A stretch of DNA of 64,000 nucleotides from Zopfochytrium polystomum (taxonomy: Eukaryota; Chytridiomycota; Chytridiomycetes; Chytridiales; Chytridiaceae), in NCBI GenBank assembly GCA_025765615.1, contig JAIVFJ010000094.1, forward strand, positions 1 through 64,000, given 5' to 3'. This document shows, piece by piece, positions 33,740-45,362 of the stretch (position 1 is the stretch's first letter; each line of letters opens with the position of its first letter). The position numbers and the translations under genes are program-made. The notes under the pieces were generated by a model. The model did not search any database. It had not been told where the DNA came from and saw only the letters and a list, made by a program, of their open reading frames with translations.

Positions 33740-36617
33740 TCAATCCACTATTATTGGCTCACGCACAAAGGTCTTCACCAAGCGCTCCACCTCATCTGCT
33801 TTGACGTACACGAGACAATAAGCGCTGGCCAGCTGGCCGGTTGTGTCGCCAAAAATGTCGTGGCCCGGGTTGAGAACTTCCTTGACCACAGAGTCGTCGT
33901 AAAGGAACCACTGCGATGTGGAGTGGTTCTTCATGAAAAGTCGGTAGTGGCCGTACTGCGCTTCGCCTTCGTGCACAAACACTGCGTGCAGGTGATACGG
34001 GTGAGAATTGAGATCGTCAAACAATGTCGCTCGAATTGCCCGAGCCGTGTCACGGTCCGACGATGACGTGTCCGATCCAGATATTTCCTGCAGGCGCTGC
34101 TGCACGATGGTTGAATTTTCCCGAAGGTACCTAAATTGTAAAAAGTGTCAAAGTGGAAGAAACAACACGTAGAACACTCTAGGAAGCGATAGAGTCCCTC
34201 ACCTATCCATAAAAAGCTTATTTGGAAATTGTAAAAAGTTGTGAGCCTTTTTTGTTTCTCCTTTCGAAGAATCATACAGCACTCGCTGGAGGGATGCAAG
34301 GTTCAGTGCCAAGTTCCAACCAATGAAACAAGCAAACACGATTGGCTTCGGAATACCACAAACAACAAAAAAAACAAGCGTTTACAGGGCACACGCGCTT
34401 ACGTTGATGGTAAAGGTCAGAACAGGCGGTAATCGAATAATTGATAATTCTCGATTCGCAATCTGGCCTTCATAATCGACTTCGCTGGAACGAAAAGCTG
34501 CGTCCAGAGAGTCGTAGAGAGTGGGGGCAACGTCTATAATCAGACACAGAAAATCTTCCTCTTTGCTGTTTTTCTTCGTGACGCCGGATGATTCTTTGAA
34601 GGTCAACGTCTGAAGAGTCTTTCCGTAAAACAAACTTTGCGATTCCAACGGATATTAGACAAGCGTCACATACAGGGATGCCCACCTTTTGACAGTCGCC
34701 AGCATGCTATCATCGCCGATAGATGAAAAACCAAACTCGAGCAAGCTGACCATGTTTTCCATGCACTCGTTCACGTCTTGCTGCGAGCCGACTTGCAAGT
34801 TCGTATTTCCCAAAGCGAGTTGTGCAAGCTCCTTCGCTGGCGCAACGGCTCTCATGGATGTGGGAGCTGTGACCAGGCCATCGAAAAGCTGGCTCATGTA
34901 TTGCAAAAACTTCGCCTTATCGACTGGACCGTTTTCAGACTCTGAATTGTCTACCTCCATGGCTGTATTTTGCGAGGATATGGTTTTCAGCCGCTCGCGA
35001 AGTGGAGTGATTGTTAGGTACATTTGTAAGAGGGAGTTGAGGTAGCACGTGTTTCCGATATTCGTTAACCCCACTGGGCTTCGAGCACAATGTTAGACAT
35101 TTGGCTGAGGCAATATTGTTGCACTTACACATCCCCTGATGTCTCTTGAGCAGTGACTTCCATCAGATCACCGGGAATGACACCAGTTTCAAGGTACATA
35201 TTCAGAATAGCACTGTCACGGACTTCTGCGATGACTCGTAGGGCCGACCGAAAATCATCCAGCCGTTCTGGGTGATCATTGACCATAGCGGAAAAGATCG
35301 TAACAAGGATCACGTCCGGAACATCATCATCTTCCGAAAGATTGAATGTCCGATACGCCGATGTAATTTCAGAGACAGAAATTAAGCCGTCCTTGGTTCG
35401 TTCCATGGCCACAAACTCCTCTAAATCTGCGTTCTTCCGCAACTTGGCGACTTCGATTAAAGCGTCCTAATCCAATCGTAAAACGTTGGTTGCAAACGAC
35501 AACTACACCAAACGCCACGCAAATGCTCACGAGTATCCATGGAAGACCCTTGGGGTCCTCTTTCGACTGCGCTATAAACGCTGCTTTTAACTTATCAGTT
35601 GTCACGTCCGCCGTGCACCCGAGGGTTCTGTAATGGGAGTCAACCGGTGATCGAGACGCGAGGGACAAGAGGCGCAAATTGCTTCGGTCTTCAAACTGTA
35701 AGTTGGGCATTCCATGTGGGCCAAGGGGACCTACAGGTGAAACCAAGACGGACACAAATATCTTCTGAGGCATCCGAGAATTTGAGAGACGGTATAGAGG
35801 AATGGAGACTCTGGCGAAGTTGGAATTCTTTAAGCAATAGCTGAAGACCGGCAAGCGCCACAGCTTTTTTGGACTCTGGGTCCAGAGGCATGGGGTAAAA
35901 CTTCATTTCCGCCGGCATAAAATTGAAGCCAAGCAGTGTCATTACTAGGACGGCGTCCTTTGTAGGGCCGCCAATGCATCTAACAAAGCGATCGCTCTGG
36001 GCGTTGACTGGTCTATCCAGGTTTGCGAGGATTCCCTTGACGAAAGCTTGAAACACCCCGACAACTTCCAGACGAAAAGCGTCCGGGTTGCCAGCAAAGA
36101 TGTTGGCCAGCGTTTGGTTCGGTATACGCGCATTACTAAGCGTGACGCGTAAGGCTGTGCGACACCGGCAGCAGGCGGCATCAAAGCAGTCTCCGGCGGG
36201 CGATGCGTGGACGTGCAGATGATGCGAGCCGGCGACACCGTTACGGCAAGCGAAAGGAAGGTGATCCGCGCCCGTCGGCGCTGCCGAAGACTCTGGATTT
36301 GTCGACGTAGGAAGACGGACTGGTGGCGACGGGGGGATCGAGAACTCGAGGGACGATCCGCACGAGTCGCAGATGAACAGACCGAGGGCGGCGCTGCCGA
36401 CGGCGTCCAACGTGTCTGAGACTGCTAGAGCGAGCGATGGGGGAACCGACGCTGGTGTTGGTGTTGGTATCGGCCCTTTGGCGGCGGCACCTCGGTCCCA
36501 CCGAAGCCACCTGTGGGCGCGACAGGTGGGCCAGTTTGCGGGGAGAAGCGACAGGGCGAGCTGTAAAAAGAACGCGTCCGGAAACATGCCGCGAAGGGAA
36601 GCGGATCGAGTTGCCAT
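33740..36617 (-). CDS. Ubiquitin-specific protease, UBP2/USP25-28 type
   Basis: Seven exons: 36617-35754, 35695-35531, 35466-35129, 35078-34686, 34634-34403, 34285-34203 and 34130-33740; 821 aa, phases consistent; introns of 51-117 nt, two with CTAAC-type branch motifs. The N-terminal part has Cys pairs and UBP2-like helical segments (SHYRTLGC...FIAQSKEDPKG). The USP domain begins PVGLTNIGNTCYLNS (catalytic Cys ~467), continues with LFYGKTLQTLTF and LPPVLTFTINRVLYD, and ends with LHAVFVHEGEAQYGHY (catalytic His ~753) followed by WFLYDDS and AYCLVYV. The family hydrolyses ubiquitin-protein bonds (Lys63 chains for yeast Ubp2). The zinc-ribbon-like CxxC fingers usual in many USPs are not obvious. 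It shares a 157-bp divergent promoter with the ABTB1-like gene. Confidence 0.86.
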
Positions 36618-36774
36618 TGCTGCGTGCGGTTGCTGTCGTGGGGGTGCGGCGTCGCGCGGGGAGGATGATGATCGCGTTAGTGGGTACTTGGTATCACTGG
36701 TGTGTGTTTTTTTGTTTTGTTTTTTTGCGCTTTCGTTCCTTTTTATTTTGGAAGGAGCGACAACGCTAGCGGAA
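36618..36774. promoter_or_regulatory. Bidirectional promoter, UBP2-like / ABTB1-like
   Basis: Only 157 bp separate the two divergent ATGs (36617 minus, 36775 plus). It holds T-rich tracts (near 36705-36760) but no clear TATA box. Confidence 0.6.
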
Positions 36775-39700
36775 ATGCGATCGCACCAAGATTCGCGTCC
36801 ACAGCAGCAACGCGAAACTGGCACGAACGGAGCCGCCGTTGACAGCAACCGTAGCAACGGTGCGAGAGAGTACGAGGATGCGGAGCCTGGTGAGGTTGAA
36901 GAGGAGGAGGAGGAGGAGGAGGAGGAGCAAGAGGAAGAGGTCGTAAGCGATGGGAGGCGAGAAACCGGCTGGTGGCCGTTCGAGCATGATCGTGACGCCA
37001 ACGAGGAGGAACGGGATGGGCAAGGGGAGCTACAGGACGACGACGTCGATAGTGGCGGTCACGGTGGCCGCCGCCGCAGTCTGCATGGTCGACAACAGAA
37101 CGATGACCGTGGTGCATCCCAAAGCGGGGAGGAGCAACCGCAACAGCAGCGACAAACACCGAGGCGTCTCCTTACACAGACAGTGACTCGGGCCAATGTG
37201 AGTGTGAGCGAGGCTCTTCCAGCCTGCGAGGTTACTTTGAACCAATTTCCGGCGACGTCCCTCGTGGAAGTACAAACGGAGAAGCGGGCGGAGAATGTTC
37301 AATTCAAATTGATAGCACGAGTTGTCTTGTTTTTATAAATCCCTTTACTTCCAGGTTGACCACCGGCTGTTTCTCGACCTGTGCGACGCGTGCCGCCGGG
37401 GAGACTTGGAGCGGGTACGTGAGCGGGAGCGGAGTGGAAGGAATGGGCGACAAGCGGACGTCGGCGCGTGTACTCTCTCACTCACTCACACCCCTCTCTA
37501 CCTGGCCCGCAACTTCCCTTATCATCATGCTTGCCTCTGGGATCCAACCCTCCTCCTGAAACACAAATCACCGCATACGATTCAGGTGAAGCACCTTATA
37601 GAAATCGAGGATGGTGATTCCTCTCGTCTTTTCCTCGCTCTTGGAGAACGACCCTTCATCTCAACTCACTCAACAAATTGCCCATCACAACTCCTCCTCA
37701 ATTCTTCCTCATAGTCTCCGTAAACAGGCGCGACGAATGGGACTCGACACCAGTGTGTTTACTCTCCTTCCCTTACGTTTGGCATCAAACGTTATCCTCT
37801 AATGCTAACTGCCCTCACCTCCCATTAATACTGAAAGCTCTACTACAGCTCGTGCGTTGAGTTCGGCCGTTTGCTGGTTCTTGTTCCACGAAAAATGCCA
37901 ACCTTTCGTTCCGCTTCAAACCACACTGCAGGCTCTGCGGCCATATCGAAGTTGCCCGCTATCTCCTAACCTTTGCCGGTGCAATCTGTGACCCTAACGC
38001 CTTTGAAGGCGAAAGATGCATTCACGGGGTTTGTGTCGGTCTATTGACTTTACCGCTTGAATTGCTAATTTCCCAATTTTGTTTATTATGGCAACCAGGC
38101 ACTGACAACCGAGATACGTAACCTTCTTCAATCGTTCAAGATGACAAAAGCCATGGACCCCGACTCGGACTACGCGCTTCACCTTAACAATCTGTTTACG
38201 ATGGCATCCGAAAGAGCATCAGACCTCATTCTTGCATGTGTCAATTGCGCTTTTGCCCACTTTGCCAACCGCTTAACCATCTCTGCCACGCTTTAGACAC
38301 TACCGAATGCACAGCGCGACTCAGAAGCGATTCCTGCATTTCACGTTCACCGTTTCGTCCTCGCTGCTCGAAGCACTGTGCTGGCCAAAGAACTGTCTTA
38401 CCGCTGGCGACACAAAAAGTCCGTGGCCGTGAAAGGCTACACAAAGTCGGCCGGTGCATTTTGGGACATGCTCTCCTGGTATGAAGGCGAGACTTTAGAA
38501 ACCGCGGGCACCTTACTTCCAAACGCGCATTTTGCGGTTAAATAGGATATACACTGGCAATCTACCAACGAACCCTGCCCACCTTGAGGACGTGCGCTTC
38601 CTGGCAAACCAATGGAAGCTTGATGCGCTCTCGTCTCATTGCTCCCAGTACCTAAACTCGCCAGTGCCGTTGCGCCCAACTCGCGATATTGCCGGTGTCC
38701 GCGCTTGCTGCTTAGATTTGGTTAGAGCCATTGTGGATCGATCGGCTCCGTCCCCACCGTCATCCTCTCCCACGACTGCGTTTTCGTCGCCTCTCCTGGA
38801 CGCCTCGAACCCAGACGTGGCGGTTGAAGTGGGTCAAGCACGTTTCCGCTGTCACAGGGCCGTCCTCAGTCGGAGCGAGTACTTTGTGCGGATGCTCGCG
38901 AGTGGATTTCAGGAAGGTGATGGAGGGAAGGAAGGAAGCAGCAGCGTGGAAAGGGTTGTGAGATTACAGTACGTAAACGACGCCAAAGTCTTCGCTGTGG
39001 TTCTCGAATTTTTGTACACAGTTAAGTTATACTTGTGGCGTCGGCTTTGGTCTGTGTATTTGTGTTTCTCATCCCATCGTTTTCTTGTTTGCGTGGAACA
39101 ATCCTCTAAAACCTAATTTTCGTCCAAAAAAATATTCCCTACATTTTTCTTCTCGTGTGTCCTTGCACCTAAAGGATCGGACCCCTTCGCTTTCCCCGCC
39201 TTTGTACACACATGTACTCGACGCAGCCGATTTTCTCTTACTAGAGCGCCTCAAGCACCAGGCTGTCAGCCACGTGTTAAACACGCCCGTTCGCAACGTG
39301 GCACGTCCCGACGCGCTTTTGCGCCGTGCGTGGCAGATGAACCTTTCGAGGTTGGAGCAACACCTAACACGCTGGTTTGCAGAAACCCTTGACGAGCACG
39401 TTGTTGAAGGCGGGCAAGCGTCAGTGGAGGCCGCCGTTCAGTCTGGTCGGCGTGCAATGCGGAGGAGGATATTGGCGAAGGAAGAAGCGGTGCAAAAAGA
39501 GGCGATCAGCGAACCGAGGACGGAAAGCCGGAACGGATGCAGCACCGCGGAAGTAAAGGCAGACAGCCGGGAAGTAACAACCGTGGTATCCATCCAAAAC
39601 GGCGACGAGAACCCATCCGGCTCCGGCGACGAGGACGGACAAGAGGAAGATGATGGCGGGGACATCGTGGACAGATGGCTTGACGACGAGCTCGCTGCGG

Positions 39701-40011
39701 CTGCTGTATCCCTGCACGATCTTACGAGCGAGGAGCGTTCGTACGTATTTACTGAGCTTGTTGAGACTTCGGCGGCGACCATCGTCGACCGACAAGAGAC
39801 GGACACACTTGTGTTTGTCGACGACTTACGGTGGTGGCTTGGTCGGCTGCACGGGATCGACGGTGACGAGGACGTCGGAGTCCCGCGCGCTGTGGGTGGT
39901 CCGTTCGCTGGCATGGCGGAAACGGTGGGGTGGGAGGAGCGGTCGCGGAACTTTTTGCGCCGCATGGGGCTCGTCGATTCCGTGCTTGAGGTCCTTGACA
40001 TCTACGCGTAA
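36775..40011 (+). CDS. ABTB1: Ankyrin and BTB/POZ protein, ABTB1-like
   Basis: Ten exons: 36775-37197, 37355-37414, 37586-37613, 37715-37752, 37838-37851, 37932-38028, 38099-38239, 38297-38478, 38546-39020 and 39175-40011; 764 aa. The whole ABTB1 order is present: LFLDLCDACRRGDLERV, VNRRDEWDSTPLYYSSLCGHIEVARYLL ankyrin pair, FEGERCIHGALTTEIRNLL, BTB1 (FHVHRFVLAARS), WIYTGNLPTN, BTB2 (FRCHRAVLSRSEYFVRML) and a C-terminal RQETDTLVFVDDLRWW...FLRRMGL tail. Exon 5 is a 14-nt microexon needed to complete the second ankyrin repeat. The first exon encodes an acidic, Gln-rich extension absent from animal ABTB1; its splice to exon 2 uses the strong GTGAGT donor but alternatives in the same phase exist. 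BTB proteins of this type serve as CUL3 substrate adaptors. Confidence 0.9.
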
Positions 40012-40242
40012 AAAAAATAATCGAAGCTTACGCTCGCTCGCTCGCTCCTTGTTGTCGAGTCCATGTGTTCGGTGAACAGTGCTTGATCGGCTGGTGGGAA
40101 TCTCCGGTTGCTGCCGTGTCTGTCTGCTGGTCTGCTCGCATGACCATCCACCCTTTTACCTGTTCTTGTTTGTCTGTCTGTCTGTCTCTCTCCCTCCCAT
40201 TCGAAATCCCACAATCGCTAACCACCGGGCGATCTCTCCAAG

Positions 40243-41909
40243 ATGAACCGAGGGAGCGACCACGAGCCGCCAGCTTCATCCTCCTCCTCCTCGTCCTCGT
40301 CCTCCTCCTCGACGTTTCTTCCCAGAAACGACGATCTCCCTCCAACCTCCGAGTACGTCTTCGAATTTTCGATATCATCCGCCGTTTCGCCATCGCCTCC
40401 ACTCTCCCCCGTTGCATCGAGGGGCGGCCCTTCGGGCAGTCCTGAGAGCAGCGCCACCTCGGCGGAAATACCACCGTCCCCAACCGATACGGACGATGAT
40501 GTGCGGTGCTGGATTTGCTTTATGGGTGCGAACGAGGAGGATGAAGACGCCGACGGCGGCGATGCCAGCTCAATAGCCGCCGACTCATTCGCCGGCACAG
40601 CCTCTGGCGCTGGGTCGGGCGCTCAGTTGAGCGGATTGCTCGGGTTCGCACCGGAAGCGCTTGTCAGCGGTGCCACTCCAACCGTCCGACCGTCGCCAAA
40701 GACTTCGCGCCATAAGCCCCTGAAAAAGTGGGTGCAGCCTTGCAAGTGCAAGTCCTCGCTGAAGGTGGTTTCACACCCCGCTGCTTTCTCTGCCTGTCGC
40801 GTTATTCTGACCACCACAAAGTTCTCGCATGAGGAATGCCTACTAAAGTGGATCGCCGAGAAACAAGGGTCCAACCACTCTGCGCCAGTGAAGTGCCCTG
40901 CATGCGGCCACCGTTATGCCATAGTCGAGTTCAGTCTCTCCTCGCTCTCATAGTTCCATGGCTAACTCCGGATTGACGACAGAGACGTTGATTTCCTCTT
41001 AACCGCTTTCACATTTATCGATGGGACAGTACAGTTCAGCCTCCCATACATTGCATTCAGCGGGCTTACGACCGGTCTGTACGTCCTGGCTACAACTCAT
41101 GGAGGTCTGGTTTCATTTTGTGCGGCCTCACGCTGAAAATTCATTCGTTTCGTGAACTATAAGCGTACTCTGTCATAACTATTTGTGGTCCCCAGTACGC
41201 AAGTAAGATTCTGACTGACCACAGATGGGGATGGCGCACTTGGGTGAGCAGCATATTGTGCCGCTATGCACTTCCAATGCCGAGGTAGTACTAAGAAGGT
41301 TCTCTACCCTATCTCTCAATAGGTTGGTCTTCCAATGATTCCGTTAGCCCTCATTGGTGGTCGAATGAGTCCATTTGAGCGCATTCCGTTCTTTGCACTT
41401 TTCCTTTTTGGCCCTCGGGAGCTGGGAATCACGTTCCCACCATCTCCCGCCCTAACGTTGTGCACGCTTCCCATGGTCCGGTAAGAGTTTCTGCCCTTCT
41501 GCTCATTCGGTTCCGAGTTCATGAAGTGCGGTAATCTCAAGTGGTCCTGCAGCATTCTCTACAGGGAGGCGTGGGCTTATTACCGCAGTGTTCGCGGAAC
41601 TGATTCTCCGTCTCGGCGAAACAACGAGCGCACTTTTGTTGGGGCGTTGCTCTTTCCAAGTAAGCTTCTAGAGGTGCTTTCTCGCACTGCACTAAACTTC
41701 ACTTCGCCAACCCAGGCATTTGCGCTTTGGCGGGCTCATTGCTGGGCAGCATTCCCTGGGTGCGGTCACGTTTGCCAGAGCCCTTCCACCGCAATGTTCT
41801 TGGCGGTTGCCTCTTTGTCCTTTTGCAAGATGTAGCACGTGAGTGGTACACGCGCCGCAAAACAACGAGCCGCAAAGCGCGGCACGTTTTGAACTACCAG
41901 AGGCAGTGA
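40243..41909 (+). CDS. MARCHF5: RING-CH E3 ubiquitin ligase, MARCHF5-like
   Basis: Seven exons: 40243-40764, 40822-40928, 40983-41109, 41196-41243, 41323-41480, 41553-41659 and 41716-41909; 420 aa, phases consistent. RING-CH residues are C89, C92, C167, C169, H177, C180, C199 and C202. Downstream hydrophobic segments follow the MARCHF5 pattern: VDFLLTAFTFIDG...LPYIAFSG, then VGLPMIPLALIGGRM, then RTFVGALLFPSICALAGSLLG and HRNVLGGCLFVLLQDV, ending ARHVLNYQRQ. MARCHF5 (MITOL) is a four-TM ligase of the mitochondrial outer membrane controlling fission and protein turnover. Oddities: a 74-residue acidic and Gly/Ala-rich insertion separates C92 from C167, and intron 1 is 60 nt, stop-free and in frame. 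The 53-nt intron after exon 2 has an alternative donor/acceptor pair a few bases away. Confidence 0.86.
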
Positions 41910-42161
41910 AGCGTGATGCAGAGCACTTCAGAGTTCAAACAGAAGATGAAGAGATTCGGGCTCCCGTGTGAAACGCTATGGGTTAATTTTGGGTGCTTGA
42001 GAATTTGGGACAACTCATACCATTTTTCTTTCGTGAAAGCTCCGAACACAACTTCGTTGAATTGAGCTTTTATTGTAAGTCGAATCACTATTGTCGTGCG
42101 TCGGGAGCAGAGAAGTACTGGGAGAAAAGTGGAGAGGAAAAAAAAAGGTTCAACTGTAGAC

Positions 42162-44763
42162 ATGACCATAATCTTAAAGGAAAAGAGCGAAAGGGACGAC
42201 GAACTGAGCCATAAGTATCACTGTGATGCTTGCGAGAAGGACATCACTTTTCTCGTACGCTTCACTTGTGCGGTCTGCCGCAATATATCCCCCGCTACTC
42301 CCGCCAATGGCGCAGCGACGCCTGCGGCTGCGGGTACAACGGCAGCAGGATCGGACCAACCCACCCCAGCCTCACAAATTCCCCAGACTCCAGCTGTGCC
42401 TCCCCACTCTACCGTGGCCGGCGATGAGGCGAGCGATGGCAGCATCACAGCGGCGGTTGGCGATCTGCGCAAGGAAGTGGGATCGGGAGGTATTTCGTCA
42501 AGGGGATTGAGAGAAGGATCTGCGTCGCGCGACGCCGACTCCTCGCTGCCCACCAGTGCTCACTTTGCCCTTGTCACGAACGACGCACATCCACCTCGGA
42601 CTAATGCCTCCGCAACTGAAAGCATAACGGAGACAGGGGTACCGGTCGGCGCGACCGATGGCATGGATGTTGAAGGTATGCGGGCTAGGCGTATTTGCGT
42701 TGGCCTCGAGCCTTAACAACTCGTTCAATCTTGGAATAAAATAACATTATCATGCTGCAGCTCCTCCCCAAACCAATCAGCAAGACCCCCCGAAAGGAAG
42801 TGCGTTGCAGCCTCACTTGCAGCCCGACCTAACCGCCACACTGGCGTCTGGAAACGAACTGGACCTTTGCGTCGACTGCTTCTGCTCTGGGGTTGAACTG
42901 AAGGACCACAAGCGAACTCACCCTTTCATTATACGCGAAGCACTCAATTATCCCCTATTTGAGCCAACTTGGACGGCGCAGGAAGAGTTGCTCATGGTCG
43001 ACGGTATGCGAACTTTCGGCATGGGAAACTGGGAGCAAATTGCAGACCACGTCGGAAGCAAGGATAAATACGAGGTCGAGGCGCATTATATGAGAACTTA
43101 TGTCGAGAGTCCAACGTGGCCCATACCAGTTCGTGTCACCCCCTTCTGTCCTCTGTGCTTGTTTTCCCATTCTGACAAATCGTTCTCTGGGTGCCGCAGA
43201 ACATGGAGGCCGATCTGCCAAAGTCGGAAAGACTTCTTGTCATACGAGATATGAATCCGCCGACGCGTAAACCAGAGCGGGTTTGTGCAGAGCAAATCGC
43301 TTACCCTGCTTCTAACGACGCGACTACTCTTTTTACTTGCGATTTTAAAGTCTGCGACAAGCGGACCTGCCAATCATGAAATACAAGGCTTCATGCCTGC
43401 CCGTGAAGAATTCGAGACCGAGTTTGACAATGACGCAGAGACAGCCGTGAAAGACATGGTTTTTGAAGAAACTGACACTCCTCAGGAAGTTTGTGAGTGC
43501 AAATTATGTGCATTTAGCGTCAATCGACTTCTGAAACTTCACTTGAAGTGTTAAAAACAACCATTTTAAACATATACAACACCACTTTGGATCGCCGCCT
43601 TGAAAGAAAGCGTTTCATCAAGGACAGAGGACTCACGCACGACTTTCGGAAGATTTTGGCAGTAGAAAAGAAGCGGACTCGTGAGGAGAAAGAATTGTTG
43701 CACCGCACTCGCGTGCTAGCAAGACTTCAAACGGCTGCAGACTACGAACTTCTTCTGGACGGACTCTTTCGTGAGTTAATGACGCCGAATACGATAAGTC
43801 TTACAGGGCCCACCCTCATAGGGGAGCAGAAGCTGCGACATCGGATCGCAGAACTCCAGGAGTACCGCAGAATGGGGATGACAACCTTCAAGGATGCGGC
43901 TGATTACGAACGCGACAAAATTCAAAGAGTGGGTCTTCATATTCAAAAGCTGTATCTGACGTACCTCCGAACGTGAACGCGAACGTGTCTACGACACTCT
44001 TAGATGAGTCTGAAAGCCTCAGGAATCGGATCGTTCTCCAGTCACAATCGTCTCTCTGGCAGAGCTTCCGTATGTGGCCTACTCCACCTTCTTTTTGGTT
44101 TTGCGTCAACAGCTAGACTGAAATAATTAGCAGCAGCCGTTTCCTCCAGCGCGATCCTCTTCTCTCGCTTCTTTCAGCACCAGGCCGAACCACTCGTCAG
44201 AGCTATCGATGGCGTCGACATCGCCAGCACCGGCTGGGTCCATTGCTTCGTTTACACATCAAAGCAACGGGCTCCCACAGCCGTCCTCTTCGTTTGGAAA
44301 CTCTTTCGGAACCAAGTCACCCAACCTGCCGAATGGAGCACCGTCGAGCGAAGTCGGTGGCAGCGGAGCTGGCGCAGCCGCCGGGTCGACGTCGACACCA
44401 ACGACACCGTCCCTGACGTCCCACCACCAGGCGGCGCACCCGCCGCAGCCGGCGGCCGCCGCCGGCGCAGGACCCGTGGGGATGACTCCGCTTCCAAACA
44501 CGTACCGCCGGGGAACGGTGCAGCCGCTGGACATTAGCACGGCCGAGAGCGTCGAGCTGCTGTTGCCGAACGAGCAGCAGCTGTGCTCGAACCTCCGGAT
44601 CCAACCCAAGGCGTACCTCAACATCAAGGAAACCCTGCTGAAAGAGTTTACCACGACGGGCGTGCTGCAGCGGAAGCGGGCGCGCGAAATGATCAAGATT
44701 GACGTCAACAAGACCGCTGCCATTTACGACTTGTTTGTTGTGAACGGTTGGATTAATCCTTGA
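42162..44763 (+). CDS. ADA2: Transcriptional adaptor ADA2 (SAGA complex)
   Basis: Exons 42162-42675, 42761-43128, 43200-43280, 43351-43492, 43549 to about 43951 (or 43960) and 44178-44763; about 697 aa. Domain order is diagnostic: ZZ finger (HCDAC, CAVC, then LCVDC and H-rich tail), SANT (WTAQEELLMVDGMRTFGMGNWEQIADHVG), the ADA2 signature NHEIQGFMPAREEFE.EFDNDAE, a Lys/Arg-rich helical region, and a C-terminal SWIRM (LDISTAESVELL...IDVNKTAAIYDLFVVNGWINP). ADA2 links the GCN5 acetyltransferase to nucleosomes. Odd: 168 residues of Ala/Thr/Pro-rich sequence separate the second and third Cys pairs of the ZZ finger, normally adjacent. The junction between exon 5 and the SWIRM exon is the least certain part. 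Confidence 0.93.
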
Positions 44764-45362
44764 AAGAAATGTTTTGTTTTTGTGCAGCGTGTGCGACTGT
44801 GTTGTTGTTGTTTTTTTGTTTTTTTTTCGTCTTAAATATATAATATAGGTATGGCCCTCCGAAGGTTGGCCCACCTTTGTACCAAAGGTCCCAAGCCGTT
44901 CCACAACTGAAGTTTTTGGTGATGGGGGTTAACGATTCTTTTTCTTCAACACACTTTTTTTGGATTAGGCCCTAGCCGACAGATTTAACTCCGAATCTCC
45001 CCCTTTTTTTGCAACCTTTCCCTCTTGTGCGTTTTGGCTGCGGCGAGGCTGATGGCTTCCTTTCTGAATCATATAACAATGTCTCGTGTTTCGATTCCAG
45101 AGCGTTTTCAATTTTGGGTCGACTGACTGCAACAAACCTGCAGACTTAATTTCCGCTCTTTTCGAGTGATGAGTGCTGATTCATTGAATGGCGACTTTCC
45201 AAACATTCTATTACTGTTTTTTCGCGACTTTGAACAACCAGCCGGCAACAACCTTTGTACGGGGGGGGGGGGGGGGGGGGGGGGTTGGAAGAAAGAGTGA
45301 CGAGCAACAAGGGGGGTATACCACAATCGCACAAGGCCAGGGAGGGAGGGGGGGAAGGAAGT
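44764..45362. other. Convergent intergenic region
   Basis: About 600 bp between the 3' ends of ADA2 (plus) and the CACUL1-like gene (minus). It contains T runs, an AAATATATAATATA patch near 44836 that may serve ADA2 3'-end formation, and the 24-base G run. No gene is seen. Confidence 0.55.
45261..45284. repeat. 24-base homopolymer G tract
   Basis: Twenty-four uninterrupted G residues on the plus strand, about 80 bp from the 3' end of the CACUL1-like coding region. Confidence 0.95.

Noticed and set aside
33740..33741. TATAAAAC at about 33688-33695 as a promoter
   Set aside because: The nearest gene (deubiquitinase) ends here on the minus strand; no start codon or gene lies downstream on the plus strand.
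36373..36774. Plus-strand open frame extending the ABTB1-like exon 1 upstream to 36373
   Set aside because: It overlaps the first exon of the deubiquitinase on the other strand, which has family support; the ATG at 36775 is the first in-frame start in the intergenic gap.
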